From positions 1 through 51,196 of the forward strand of contig JAUPKV010000398.1 of assembly GCA_030837265.1 (NCBI GenBank): 51,196 bases of DNA, read 5' to 3'. Positions 37,704-46,978 of this stretch are shown here, piece after piece. Source of the stretch: Methanobacteriota archaeon (GTDB lineage: Archaea; Halobacteriota; Methanosarcinia; Methanosarcinales; Methanosarcinaceae). The position numbers were made by a program, and so were the translations under genes. Each line of letters begins with the position of its first letter. The stretch's first letter is position 1. A model generated the notes under the pieces. That model saw only the letters and a program-made list of their open reading frames with translations. It did no database searches and was not told where the DNA came from.

Positions 37704-37868
37704 TCACCAAAACATTACAAAAAATTCCTTCCTGCAAGTTTCGCAAACGACATTCTGTATATAAGGAGACTCAAAAAAGTGTTTGGTCTCGCAATTGGGA
37801 CAAACGCCAATGAATTCAACTGGTTCAAGCTTAATTGGGATTGCCCATGCCTCCACGTTGCTTAACAT
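37704..37868 (-). CDS. Small zinc-ribbon protein
   Basis: 54 residues beginning MLSNVEAWAIPIKLEP. Two CxxC pairs, CPNC and CETC, are separated by 18 residues, giving one zinc ribbon. The ribosome site GGTGAG lies 5 nt before the ATG. It is short and easily overlooked. It lies 212 bp upstream of operator 2 on the same strand as DUF3786, tetR and the DUF1638 pair. Whether it belongs to the same regulated group is unknown. Confidence 0.75.
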   Translation of the reverse strand: MLSNVEAWAIPIKLEPVEFIGVCPNCETKHFFESPYIQNVVCETCRKEFFVMFW

Positions 37869-38068
37869 TTATTCTCACCTTAAATTTTATGGTTAATTGA
37901 ATATCTTAAATTCTTATTTTTATATGTAGAACTATATGCTAGCAAAATATATAAATAAAATCTACATAAAAATAGTCCAGAATATAATAAAATTCTTAAT
38001 ACAGTCTGAATCCGAATCATCTAATTATATTTTCATTAGTCAATTACCCCGCTCTGTTCGTCCGGTTT

Positions 38069-38098
38069 ACCTGACTCCTGAGGACGGAGCTTGCAGGT
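38069..38098 (-). other. Right-end hairpin of the TnpB element, possible omega-RNA scaffold
   Basis: Just beyond the tnpB stop codon the strands pair as ACCTG/CAGGT and CTCC/GGAG around a 7-nt loop. Subterminal hairpins like this mark IS200/IS605 right ends. In characterised TnpB systems the guide RNA comes from the tnpB 3' end and the right end. The exact boundary here is not determined. Confidence 0.65.
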
Positions 38099-38112
38099 CA
38101 CTGATTATTCTC

Positions 38113-39282
38113 TCAGATCATATCATGCGTTTGGGTGATTGACTGACACCCCTGGGACTCCAAGATATACCTAAAGTCTCTGGTTCTATGTTCTATGTTA
38201 TTTGCAGCATTTAGATCGGCATTATTTTCATAGTTACAAGCTTTACATCGGAATACTAACCCTTTCCTGTTGTTATCACTGATATGATTACAGCGGAAAC
38301 ACGTTTTAGAAGTATAAGCGGGATCAACATACTCAGTAATTATACCAGCGAGTTTAGCTTTATATTCAACAAATGTTTGTAATTGTCTAAAAGCCCAACT
38401 GCTATGAGTATAACGATACCTTTTCTTAACTTGATATTGTGTTCGGGTTCTTATTCCGGTCAAATCTTCAAAACCTATGACTGAAACATTATTATCAACT
38501 GCAAAATGAATTATTGACTTAGAAATGCAATGGTTTACATCTTTCATAAGACGTTGCTCTTTACCAGACAAACGTTTTAATAGTCGTTTAGCTGATGAAG
38601 TTCCCTTAGATTGTAACCTTGCACGCATTTTCTTGTAAATATTTCTCTGGTTTTTTATTTCTCCGCCAGAAAAGAACTTACATTTTCTATCAGTAGTAGA
38701 AGCAACTGCCAGATAATTAATACCAACATCAATTCCCATGAAAGTCGAAGCGTCTTCAATATTTTGATCAGGAATTACCTGAGAAACAGTAAGATGGAAA
38801 TAATATTTTCCGTCTTTATGTTTCACGACTTTAGATGCTCCGAATTTCCAAGGGAATTCAAAAAATTGTCTGGCATAATCAAAGTTCTGAATTCGATATG
38901 TTTTTCTTCCATGACTAAAGGTGGTTATACTGACTGAATTTTCAGTTATATCATAATCTCTTTTGTAAGAGAGTGTCATGGAATTCGAGGAATATGTTAT
39001 CCGTTGCCAGTAGCTCACCCCTATCTTTGCAAGCTCTACTAAAGTTTTGTAAGTTCCTGCAACTTGTCGAGGAATATTACAACTTGTTTGTGACTTTAGA
39101 TTAAGGTTCTCTCGAAGATGACCATAAACCATAGGTTGTAATTTTCTAGCAGGAATAACTTTACCATTTTCAAAAACAATGTTAGAAACGTAATTCATAC
39201 CCTTAGAGTATTTCTGCATGGTTTCCACTAAATCAAAATCAGGATTTAGAATTTTGAGTTTCATTGTTTTAGTAGATTCCAT
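38113..39282 (-). CDS. tnpB: TnpB RNA-guided nuclease (IS1341-type OrfB)
   Basis: 389 residues from ATG 39282; the frame stays open upstream to 39435 through the left-end hairpin, which is not typical protein. The RuvC-like residues are present: GIDVGINYLAVAS (first Asp), FEDLTGIR (Glu) and NADLNAANN (last Asp). A zinc finger of CFRC and CKAC lies before the last Asp. TnpB enzymes are RNA-guided DNA nucleases related to Cas12 and help keep the element in place. All catalytic residues look intact, so it may be active. Confidence 0.95.
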   Translation of the reverse strand: MESTKTMKLKILNPDFDLVETMQKYSKGMNYVSNIVFENGKVIPARKLQPMVYGHLRENLNLKSQTSCNIPRQVAGTYKTLVELAKIGVSYWQRITYSSNSMTLSYKRDYDITENSVSITTFSHGRKTYRIQNFDYARQFFEFPWKFGASKVVKHKDGKYYFHLTVSQVIPDQNIEDASTFMGIDVGINYLAVASTTDRKCKFFSGGEIKNQRNIYKKMRARLQSKGTSSAKRLLKRLSGKEQRLMKDVNHCISKSIIHFAVDNNVSVIGFEDLTGIRTRTQYQVKKRYRYTHSSWAFRQLQTFVEYKAKLAGIITEYVDPAYTSKTCFRCNHISDNNRKGLVFRCKACNYENNADLNAANNIEHRTRDFRYILESQGCQSITQTHDMI

Positions 39283-39556
39283 GTATAGCTTATTCACACG
39301 AATGTAGTTATAGTTTCTGCGTGAAAAATAAAGTAGTTTTGGTGAAGGTGACGGCATTCCTCTCCCACCTGTCCGATCCGACAACGCCGGATCTGCCGAG
39401 GAAGGAGACTCCTGCCTTATAGGTTGAAACAGCATTTTTTAAAAGATTAACAGTCCTGATCAAATATTTCATTAAATTCGTGAGAAGTCTTAAATACTTT
39501 TGAAAGAACTATTTTTTGGTATTAGAATACTTTTATACAAAAAAGGATGTTTTATT

Positions 39557-40141
39557 ATGCCATACCCGGTAGTACATGTTCTTTTTTTTGTGTTTTGTAT
39601 TTGCGCGGTGGCGGTCTATACTGCCATAAGATCATTTTTATACAGGGAACTTTCGTTAAACGATTCAATAAAGATAGCATTGCTATTGCTTATGGGCAGT
39701 TTTTTTGCCCTATTTCCCGATATTCCGGCAGCTTTTAATTTTATTATAAACGGTAACCTGGAACATTGTTATATTGGTTCGGTTCCAACACATTCATTTC
39801 TATTCGGTTCCTTTGCAATCCTGCTCGGAACAATTATAGGATATGTTGCGTACAGGGAATTTGACAAGGCCATATATCTGGGCATTTTTGCAGAAGCTGC
39901 TTTCCTTTCACATCTATTACTAGATGATTTCAGTGAAGGAGGTTTCAATTACCTCTATCCTGTTTACAATGGGAGGATCAGCATATCCTCATTGATGGAC
40001 GCCGGTTTTAAGGGAAACGGTCTTTTTATGTATCTTACAAAATCTTTCATTTCAGTGTTGTTTATATCCCTAATAATAATGATGGCACTTTTTGCCCTGA
40101 ATAAACTTGGTTTTGAGTTTAGATATAAATCTGAAAAATAA
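39557..40141 (+). CDS. Membrane-bound metal-dependent hydrolase, DUF457/YdjM-like
   Basis: 194 residues from ATG 39557 with AAGGATG upstream; ATG 39500 would add 19 residues. Membrane segments alternate with conserved metal-ligand motifs: MPYPVVHVLFF, FPDIPAAFN, PTHSFLFGSF and LSHLLLDDFSEGGFNYLYPVY. Relatives are inner-membrane phosphohydrolase-like proteins with poorly known substrates. Confidence 0.82.
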   Translation: MPYPVVHVLFFVFCICAVAVYTAIRSFLYRELSLNDSIKIALLLLMGSFFALFPDIPAAFNFIINGNLEHCYIGSVPTHSFLFGSFAILLGTIIGYVAYREFDKAIYLGIFAEAAFLSHLLLDDFSEGGFNYLYPVYNGRISISSLMDAGFKGNGLFMYLTKSFISVLFISLIIMMALFALNKLGFEFRYKSEK

Positions 40142-40282
40142 TTTTTTAGGAAATAGAAATTAGGTTTATGTCAAAATTAAATTTCGGTGTATATAAGCAT
40201 AAATTAAAACCTTAATAAAAAACGCAGAAGGAGTACTGCCTCCTTATGCGTATAGAGTGTTTAATTTTAAGCAGATTCTACT

Positions 40283-43200
40283 TTACTTCACAATAATGTA
40301 ACTGGTTTTTACTACCGAGTTACTACCTTTTGAGTTCTTTACTGTTAATTTAACTGTGTATTTTCCTGCCTTAGAGAATTTATGTGTGGGGGTCTTGACT
40401 GTTGAAGTACTTTTATCACCAAAGTCCCAAGACCAGGAAGTAGGGTTATTAATACTTTTATCCGTGAATATCACCGTTAGCGGTGCTTTCCCTGATGTAA
40501 GAGACGCAGAGAAGGCAGCAACCGGAGCTTTTGGAGAGTTTACTGTGATATAATTTGATTTTGTTAAAGTGTGGTTTCCAGCGGGATTAGTAACTTTTAA
40601 ACTTACAGAATATTTTCCTCCCTTACTGTAAACATGTTTCGGGTTCTTGTAAGTAGATGTAGTTCCGTCTCCAAAATTCCATTCCCATGTTGCCGGAGAT
40701 CCTGTACTTTCATCTATGAACGCTACTGTGAACGGTTTATCACCGGATTTTGGTGATGCATAGAAATTAGCAGCCGGCGGGGAGATAACAGTACACATAT
40801 ATATATTAGGTTTATAAGGTACATCCCGGAAATCCTGCCACACTATTCTGTCACCAAAGATAGAGGGAAACTCCTGCTCTGATTTATTTGTGGTGATCTG
40901 AATTTCTTTAGAACTGGAGAGATCATACATAAATATATTGTCGTTGCCATTTCTGAAATCATGCCACGCAATTCTGTCACCGTATATAGCAGAACTGGAA
41001 GCTCTTCCGCTGGTTGAGATCTGAGTTTCCTTGTGAGTGGAGAGATCATATTTAAAAATATCAGAACTAGAGAGATCATACTTATCTGCAAGACGATGAT
41101 CTTCCCATACTATCCTATTTCCGTAGATAGCTGGATTATATGCTTTTCCGTTTTTAGTGATTTGAGTTACTTTACGAGTGGAAATAGTGTACATTAAGAT
41201 ATCGTGAAGTCCTCCACTACTCCTTTCCCATACTATATAATCACCATAGATAGCAGGGTGAATGTTATCCGATTTCCCGTTTGTAATTCTGAGTTCTTTG
41301 CGAGAGGAAATATTGTACATGCATATATCATGATTTACTCCAGCATGCCTTTCTTCCCATATGATCTTGTCATTGTAAATAGCAGGGTTAGTGCAAACGG
41401 ACTCATCATTTGTAATTCGGGTTTCTTTGCCAGAGGAAATACTATACAAGTAAATATCATTATTTCCACTGCGTCCATCTTCCCAAACTATTCTATCCCC
41501 ATAAATCGCAGGATTTTCCTGCCAGGATTCATTTGTGGTAATCCGGGTTTCGTTTGAAGTGGATAGATCATACATATAAATATCCCAGCTTGCATTGGCC
41601 GGAGATCCGTTGCGGTAATCTTGCCACACAATTCGGTCACCGTAGATGGCAGGGAATCTCTTCATTGACACGTTGGTTGTGATTTTAGTTTCATTTAATA
41701 ACGGGGTTCCTGCAGTTATGTTAGTAATGGCCTCTTTCAAAAGAACGTTTTCGGAAGTAACTTCACCACTGAAACCTGCATCACGACAAATCGGAGTTTG
41801 GGTATTTTCTGATTTTGAGGCATATATCGTATTTCCATCCGGACCTATGTTTATCCGGTTTCCATTGGGTTCCGGTTCCTTAGAATAATCAGAATAAGGA
41901 TAACCTGCATCAATACAGGGAGAACTAACTTTGTCTTTAACCCATTTTACTCCATTCCATCGGCCTGCAGTCGAAAGCAAGTGATAATCATGGTTTTTCC
42001 GATCTGCGAAGAAAGGATTCACGTATATATCTGTTGTTGAAGTGCAGTTTTTATAATTACCACCTACATTATTGTAAAGATTGTTATTTTGGAGCACGAG
42101 GTTATATGTTTGAGGGAAATCATTTATTACAGCATATCCAGTCCCATTAGAATCATTTATACGCTTTTGAGTGTTTACGATAATGTTATTGCGCACAGTG
42201 TCTTTGAATCCACCTTCAGGAAGATACTTTGGTGGAGACATAAGGTAGACGGCAGCACCATAGCACCCGTCAAATACATTATTTTCGATAAAAATTCCGT
42301 TGAATCCGTTCTGTACAATACCTCCAACCCAATTAATACTTGGATTAGTGCCTACGCAGTAGAATATATTGTTATGTATGCGGATACCTTTCCCCTCGTC
42401 TCCAGTGCTAGAAGAATCACCATCTGTTAGCCAAATTCCAGGCCCAAAGCTGTTACTGATAGTATTATTGTAAACTTCTATGTCGTTAACAATCGCTGTC
42501 CGTTTTAAGGAGTCAGGTCCTTTTTCAATCTGTATTCCCGGACCTCCAGCACTCCAATGGTGGAAAGAGTCAATGAAGTTATCGTGCAGTTTTACATTAT
42601 TGGAATTTGAGATTCTAAGAGCACTGTTGGTTCTGCAAGTTATACGATTATTCCAGGCCTCCACATTATTACATTGGAGTGCAAACAAACAATCATGTCC
42701 TAGCTTGTTTATAGTGTTGTTGTAAAATTGAATGTTTTTACCCGTGTTTATTCTCAAACCGTCCCCGTTTCCATCATGCATATACATATCGTATACTTTT
42801 ACATTAGTACATCGAATAAAGTACATTACATTGTAGTAGCCTCTGCCCAATAGAATTTCACTATTACCGTCATAGTTTACATCGACCTCAAAGCCTCTTA
42901 CTGTAATATTCGAATTTCCCGAATTGCTTATCTGCTGGATAAGAGGCTTCATTGAAGGCCAATTTACATGATTAGCAAGTTTAATCACAGCAGAGGAATC
43001 TCCTTCAAGAGTTGTATTGTTGCCAATCAGAATAGTATCATCAATAACATAAGTAAAAGGTCCTTTCAGATGTACAGTTGAGTATGCAGTGTTATTTGCA
43101 ACGAAATTCAGTGCCTGGTTTATCTGTACCTGATCGCTTTTTCCATCGCATATATAATCTCCGCTGCTGTCTCCTGCAACATAAATAATTGTTGGAGAAC

Positions 43201-43285
43201 TTGTACATAAAGCAGTAGGAGTGCTGGCAAGGAAAAAACAAGCTACTAAAATCAGAATTGACATTTTTTGTCTTAGCATATTCAT
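40283..43285 (-). CDS. Surface protein: signal peptide, parallel beta-helix, TolB-type propeller, two PKD domains
   Basis: About 1,000 residues from ATG 43285; a TTG start at 43300 is less likely. Signal peptide: MSILILVACFFLAS. Residues about 35-470 form a pectate-lyase-like right-handed beta-helix with many short NN-rich turns (NITVRGFEVD, NIQFYNNTI, NVKLHDNFID). Seven repeats of the type PAIYGDRIVWEDGRSGNNDIY follow, making one seven-bladed propeller. Two C-terminal PKD domains end the protein (WEWNFGDGTTST and WSWDFGDKSTST). It is probably secreted or envelope-bound and binds polysaccharide or neighbouring cells; this is inference. It is related to the protein at 46979. Confidence 0.92.
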   Translation of the reverse strand: MNMLRQKMSILILVACFFLASTPTALCTSSPTIIYVAGDSSGDYICDGKSDQVQINQALNFVANNTAYSTVHLKGPFTYVIDDTILIGNNTTLEGDSSAVIKLANHVNWPSMKPLIQQISNSGNSNITVRGFEVDVNYDGNSEILLGRGYYNVMYFIRCTNVKVYDMYMHDGNGDGLRINTGKNIQFYNNTINKLGHDCLFALQCNNVEAWNNRITCRTNSALRISNSNNVKLHDNFIDSFHHWSAGGPGIQIEKGPDSLKRTAIVNDIEVYNNTISNSFGPGIWLTDGDSSSTGDEGKGIRIHNNIFYCVGTNPSINWVGGIVQNGFNGIFIENNVFDGCYGAAVYLMSPPKYLPEGGFKDTVRNNIIVNTQKRINDSNGTGYAVINDFPQTYNLVLQNNNLYNNVGGNYKNCTSTTDIYVNPFFADRKNHDYHLLSTAGRWNGVKWVKDKVSSPCIDAGYPYSDYSKEPEPNGNRINIGPDGNTIYASKSENTQTPICRDAGFSGEVTSENVLLKEAITNITAGTPLLNETKITTNVSMKRFPAIYGDRIVWQDYRNGSPANASWDIYMYDLSTSNETRITTNESWQENPAIYGDRIVWEDGRSGNNDIYLYSISSGKETRITNDESVCTNPAIYNDKIIWEERHAGVNHDICMYNISSRKELRITNGKSDNIHPAIYGDYIVWERSSGGLHDILMYTISTRKVTQITKNGKAYNPAIYGNRIVWEDHRLADKYDLSSSDIFKYDLSTHKETQISTSGRASSSAIYGDRIAWHDFRNGNDNIFMYDLSSSKEIQITTNKSEQEFPSIFGDRIVWQDFRDVPYKPNIYMCTVISPPAANFYASPKSGDKPFTVAFIDESTGSPATWEWNFGDGTTSTYKNPKHVYSKGGKYSVSLKVTNPAGNHTLTKSNYITVNSPKAPVAAFSASLTSGKAPLTVIFTDKSINNPTSWSWDFGDKSTSTVKTPTHKFSKAGKYTVKLTVKNSKGSNSVVKTSYIIVK

Positions 43286-43743
43286 CACACATAGTATCAA
43301 TATGTATTTTTTAATAATGTATTAAATCAAAGTCAATATGATAATTATATTACTCTCTAATAAATTTTATGGACTTAGAATATATATGAAATGGAGAGAT
43401 CCATTCAAAGGAATGTGCCAATTTCTGAAAAAAAGACCTATTATGAAGACACTATAGTAATTTATTAAAAATAATAGATAGATAAATCGTTATTGTGACT
43501 ATTAAAAAATTTGAAATTTTTTATTATTCAGACGGAAAGTTATCTTGAGTTTTTTACAAAACTAGTAATATATTGCAAAGTATATATTTAATGTTAAAAC
43601 CTGACGAACTTTAATGTACAAACTTCCTAAAATATGAAGTGGTTTATTCAAAATAAATTCATTCAAAATAAATTTGTCCACAATTTCGATATCTAAAATT
43701 AACCACTATTAATTAACAAACTATTGACTAACTAATAGAATGA
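43286..43743. other. Intergenic region with a 14-bp tandem repeat
   Basis: A+T-rich; ATTCAAAATAAATT occurs at 43646-43659 and 43661-43674. No gene recognised. Confidence 0.5.
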
Positions 43744-46203
43744 TCAATCCTCATGTTTCGTTCTCAATAATCTCATCCCATTGAGGGTAACCAGAAGCGA
43801 GCTACCCATATCCCCAACTACTGCCAGCCACAGAGTCAGCCAGCCCGGGATAACCAGCAGAAGTATCAGTCCTTTAATTATCAAAGCAAGGGCAATGTTT
43901 TGTTTGATAATACCAAGCGTTTTCCGGCTCAATTCGATTGTATCGGTCAGTTTTGTCAGGTCATCAGCCATTAAGGCGATATCCGCAGTTTCAAGTGCAG
44001 TATCAGTACCTGCAGCGCCCATTGCTATCCCGACTGTAGATATTGCCATTGCCGGGGCATCGTTGACGCCGTCTCCCACCATAGCTACTTTTCCATGTTC
44101 GGCAAGAAGGCTCTTAACCGCATCCACCTTGTCTTCCGGCAATAGATCTGCCCGAAAATCGTCTATTCCGGCTTTTAGGGCGATAGCCCGGGCAGTATTT
44201 TCATTATCTCCTGTGAGCATAATGACTTTTTTAATACCGGCTTTTTTCAGCGTACTGACAGCATGTCCGGAGTTTTCCCTCAAGATATCCGCCACAGCAA
44301 TGAGGCCCAAAACTCGCACATCATCTCCCAGAATCATTACTGTTTTTCCTTCATTCTGGAGACGGGAAATATCTCCTTCCACCGGCTTCAGATCTATTGC
44401 TTGTTCCACAAAAAACCTGGAATTCCCAATCCTATATGTTTTGCCCCGAACCACTGCTTTAGCCCCTTTGCCGGGAATCGATTCGAATTTTGATATAATT
44501 GTGACTTTAGCTCCGTGTTCTTTCGCATAATTAACAATTGCTTCAGCTAGAGGATGTTCTGAGCGACTCTCAATTGCCGATGCTATTGAGAGGAATTCCT
44601 GATTCGGCAGGCCGTCAACAGGAATTATATCGGTAACATGAGGCTTTCCTTCAGTAAGGGTGCCGGTTTTGTCAAAGGCAACCACAGATAAAGCGCCTGC
44701 TTCTTCCAGATACATGCCTCCTTTAATGAGTACCCCGTTTTTTGCCGCACTGCCAATTGCGGACACTATGGACACCGGTGTGGATATCACCAGTGCGCAG
44801 GGGCATGCAACCAGTAACATGGCCAGAGCTTCATAAACCCATTTCTCAAACGGCTGTCCTAAAAAAAGAGGGGGCACCGTAGCAACCAGTGCAGCCAGGA
44901 TTATTACGGCAGGAGTATAATACTTAGCGAATTTATCGACAAACTGTTGAGATGGAGCCCGCTGCCCCTGAGCTTCCTCCACCATATGAATAATTCTGGA
45001 TATTGTATTGTCCCTGGACAGTTTGGTAACTTTTACCTCAAGGGAACCACGCTCATTGATCGTTCCCGCATACACCTCGTCCCCAAGCTGTTTCTCCACC
45101 GGGATAGACTCGCCTGTGATCGGAGCCTCATTCACCGTAGAGTAGCCGGCAGACACTTTGCCGTCCATGGCAATCCTTTCCCCGGGAAGCACAACAATTG
45201 TATCGCCTACTGAAATTTTCTCTACCGACATTTTAATTTCAGTCGTTCCCCGCCTGACCAGAGCTTCGTTGGGTGTTAGTTCCATTAAGGATCGGATAGA
45301 ATTCCTCGTCTTATCGAGGGTATAGCCTTGCAGCATATTTCCAAAAGAGAAAAGAAACACTACCGTTGCAGCCTCTTCAAGCGCACCAATTGCAGCCGCA
45401 CCGACTTCTGCTATGGTCATCAATATATTCATATCAAATTCCAGTGCATTTATTAACTCGGATTTCGCGTTTTTTGCTGTCAGCAGACCTCCCAGAAAAA
45501 TCCCGGTCAAGAACAATCCTTCGACAACCAGCTCCGATGCTCCCAGATTTACAGAAATAAGCCCGCAGACCAACAGAACAAAAGAAATCACAGTAGGCTT
45601 AACGTACTGGTTTGATTTCCAGAAACTGGCCGGTGAACTATTCACCCTGAAGCTCTCATTAAATCTATCGTCTACTTTCCCGGAATAACCCATTTTTTCA
45701 ATCGTTGACAGGATTTCTGCCGTCTGTCCATTATGAGTTACCGTCACCTTAGATGCACCGAAATTTACATTAGCATTCTCGACCCCAGGAACTCTCGATA
45801 TATGTTTTTCCAATTTGGCCGCACAGTCTGCACAATCCATTCCGCTAATACAGAAATCAGTTGTTTGAGAACTCTGTACCGTTGGCCTATCTCTAGTAAG
45901 ATCTTTCATCAGATCTGTTTTCAGGTTGTATTCTCGTGCCTCATAACCTAAGTTTTTAATCTTGTCCAGCACTTGAGCTATCCCAGTTTGTTTCGGATCA
46001 TACTCCACATCAAGTCTTCCGACCGGAAAAACAATAGTAGCGTCAACTACTCCCGGAATGCGTTTTACAGCTTTTTCGGCTTTAGCCGCACAATCCGGGC
46101 AGTCCAGGCCATTTACAAGCAGCCTGGATGACACCGTTGATACCGTAGATGACGTTGATGCCACCGATATCGTTGGTTCCGTTCTTACCGCAGCCCCGTT
46201 CAT
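43744..46203 (-). CDS. cadA: Heavy-metal P-type ATPase (Zn/Cd/Pb type) with two metal-binding domains
   Basis: 819 residues from ATG 46203 (GAGG 8 nt upstream). Two N-terminal HMA domains carry GLDCPDCAAKAEK and GMDCADCAAKLEK. The core has the membrane CPC motif (LVACPCALVIS), phosphorylation site DKTGTLTEG, SEHPLAEAI, GDGVNDAPAMA, and the C-terminal DMGSSLLVTLN seen in Zn/Cd/Pb exporters rather than copper ones. It pumps divalent soft metals out of the cell. The regulator gene ends 24 bp upstream, so the two form an operon. Confidence 0.95.
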   Translation of the reverse strand: MNGAAVRTEPTISVASTSSTVSTVSSRLLVNGLDCPDCAAKAEKAVKRIPGVVDATIVFPVGRLDVEYDPKQTGIAQVLDKIKNLGYEAREYNLKTDLMKDLTRDRPTVQSSQTTDFCISGMDCADCAAKLEKHISRVPGVENANVNFGASKVTVTHNGQTAEILSTIEKMGYSGKVDDRFNESFRVNSSPASFWKSNQYVKPTVISFVLLVCGLISVNLGASELVVEGLFLTGIFLGGLLTAKNAKSELINALEFDMNILMTIAEVGAAAIGALEEAATVVFLFSFGNMLQGYTLDKTRNSIRSLMELTPNEALVRRGTTEIKMSVEKISVGDTIVVLPGERIAMDGKVSAGYSTVNEAPITGESIPVEKQLGDEVYAGTINERGSLEVKVTKLSRDNTISRIIHMVEEAQGQRAPSQQFVDKFAKYYTPAVIILAALVATVPPLFLGQPFEKWVYEALAMLLVACPCALVISTPVSIVSAIGSAAKNGVLIKGGMYLEEAGALSVVAFDKTGTLTEGKPHVTDIIPVDGLPNQEFLSIASAIESRSEHPLAEAIVNYAKEHGAKVTIISKFESIPGKGAKAVVRGKTYRIGNSRFFVEQAIDLKPVEGDISRLQNEGKTVMILGDDVRVLGLIAVADILRENSGHAVSTLKKAGIKKVIMLTGDNENTARAIALKAGIDDFRADLLPEDKVDAVKSLLAEHGKVAMVGDGVNDAPAMAISTVGIAMGAAGTDTALETADIALMADDLTKLTDTIELSRKTLGIIKQNIALALIIKGLILLLVIPGWLTLWLAVVGDMGSSLLVTLNGMRLLRTKHED

Positions 46204-46227
46204 CCCCAAGTCCTCGGTTCTTCGGTT

Positions 46228-46581
46228 TTATTCGGTAACATGCTCCAGCCCTTGTGCAAACAATTTTTCAACGTGGTCATCAGCCAGTGAGTAATACAGG
46301 ATTTTGCCTTCCCTCCGGTACTTAACAAGACGCAAAGTCCGGAGTATTTTTAGCTGATGAGACACTGCAGATTCGGAGATTCCTATTACGGCAGTAAGGT
46401 CACAAACGCAAAGTTCTCTGGTCATTAAAGAAAACAAGATCTTCACTCTTGTAGGATCTCCCAATGCCTTGAATAGCTCGGCCAGTGAAATAGCTACTTC
46501 TTCTTCAATTAAAGCCTGCCGTACTGCTTTTACTGCCTCATCATGTATGCAATTGACCTCACATTTATCAAATTCAGCCAC
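46228..46581 (-). CDS. ArsR/SmtB-family metal-sensing repressor (CadC-like)
   Basis: 117 residues from GTG 46581, with GGAAGG 6 nt upstream; a TTG at 46602 is the alternative. The winged helix is LGDPTRVKILFSLMTRELCVCDL followed by ISESAVSHQLKILRTLRLV. CEVNC near the start and the ELCVC cysteines match CadC-type sensors of Cd/Pb/Zn. A perfect inverted repeat stands 41 bp upstream of the start. It controls itself and the ATPase. Confidence 0.94.
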   Translation of the reverse strand: MAEFDKCEVNCIHDEAVKAVRQALIEEEVAISLAELFKALGDPTRVKILFSLMTRELCVCDLTAVIGISESAVSHQLKILRTLRLVKYRREGKILYYSLADDHVEKLFAQGLEHVTE

Positions 46582-46978
46582 AGCTAACCTTCCAAGAATC
46601 AATTTCGAACAAAATCATAGTTGAACAGTTGTTCATATGTGCTTATATTGAAGATAACTCCAACATTATTAAAGCTTTTGTTTAACTGCAGGAGGCATTA
46701 AAACGGGTTCCAGAATACGCTAAGAATAGAAGTTAGGTCAAAACTGGTAATCAGTTCACCTGGAGGAATTTTCTTTTCTTCCGAGATTTATGGAAGGATT
46801 TCCGGAAGAATCCGCATCTTTTTAAATGAATAATTTCAAATAGTGAAATCTTTTTTAAATATTAAAGAATGTCGATAAACATTGCCTTTTCGCAAGTTGC
46901 TTGTAAGGTATATATGCAATTTGCTGGGATATATGTTATCGGAATTCTCATTATTATTTTAAAAAGGAGAAAAGGGTA
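46582..46978. other. Divergent control region between the metal operon and a surface protein gene
   Basis: It contains the ArsR-type operator near 46622 and the leader of the gene at 46979. No additional gene seen. Confidence 0.5.
46622..46635. promoter_or_regulatory. ArsR/SmtB-type operator of the metal operon
   Basis: TGAACA-GT-TGTTCA is a perfect 6-2-6 inverted repeat, the classic binding pattern of SmtB/CadC/CzrA proteins, within a longer imperfect ATA...TAT palindrome. A TATA-like AATATAAG lies just upstream on the minus strand, so the operator is near the transcription start. Confidence 0.9.

Larger units (their letters stand above)
38069..39393 (-). mobile_element. IS200/IS605-group element carrying tnpB only (minimum extent)
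   Basis: The extent is bounded by subterminal hairpins: right end 38069-38098, and left end 39375-39393, a perfect GATCCG/CGGATC stem with a 7-nt loop. The true ends lie outside these. There is no TnpA transposase gene, so movement would need one in trans. It lies between the small zinc-ribbon gene and the membrane hydrolase gene without breaking either. Confidence 0.8.

Noticed and set aside
43781..44530. 249-codon plus-strand frame
   Set aside because: Antisense shadow of the metal ATPase, low-complexity Ser/Ala/Thr composition.
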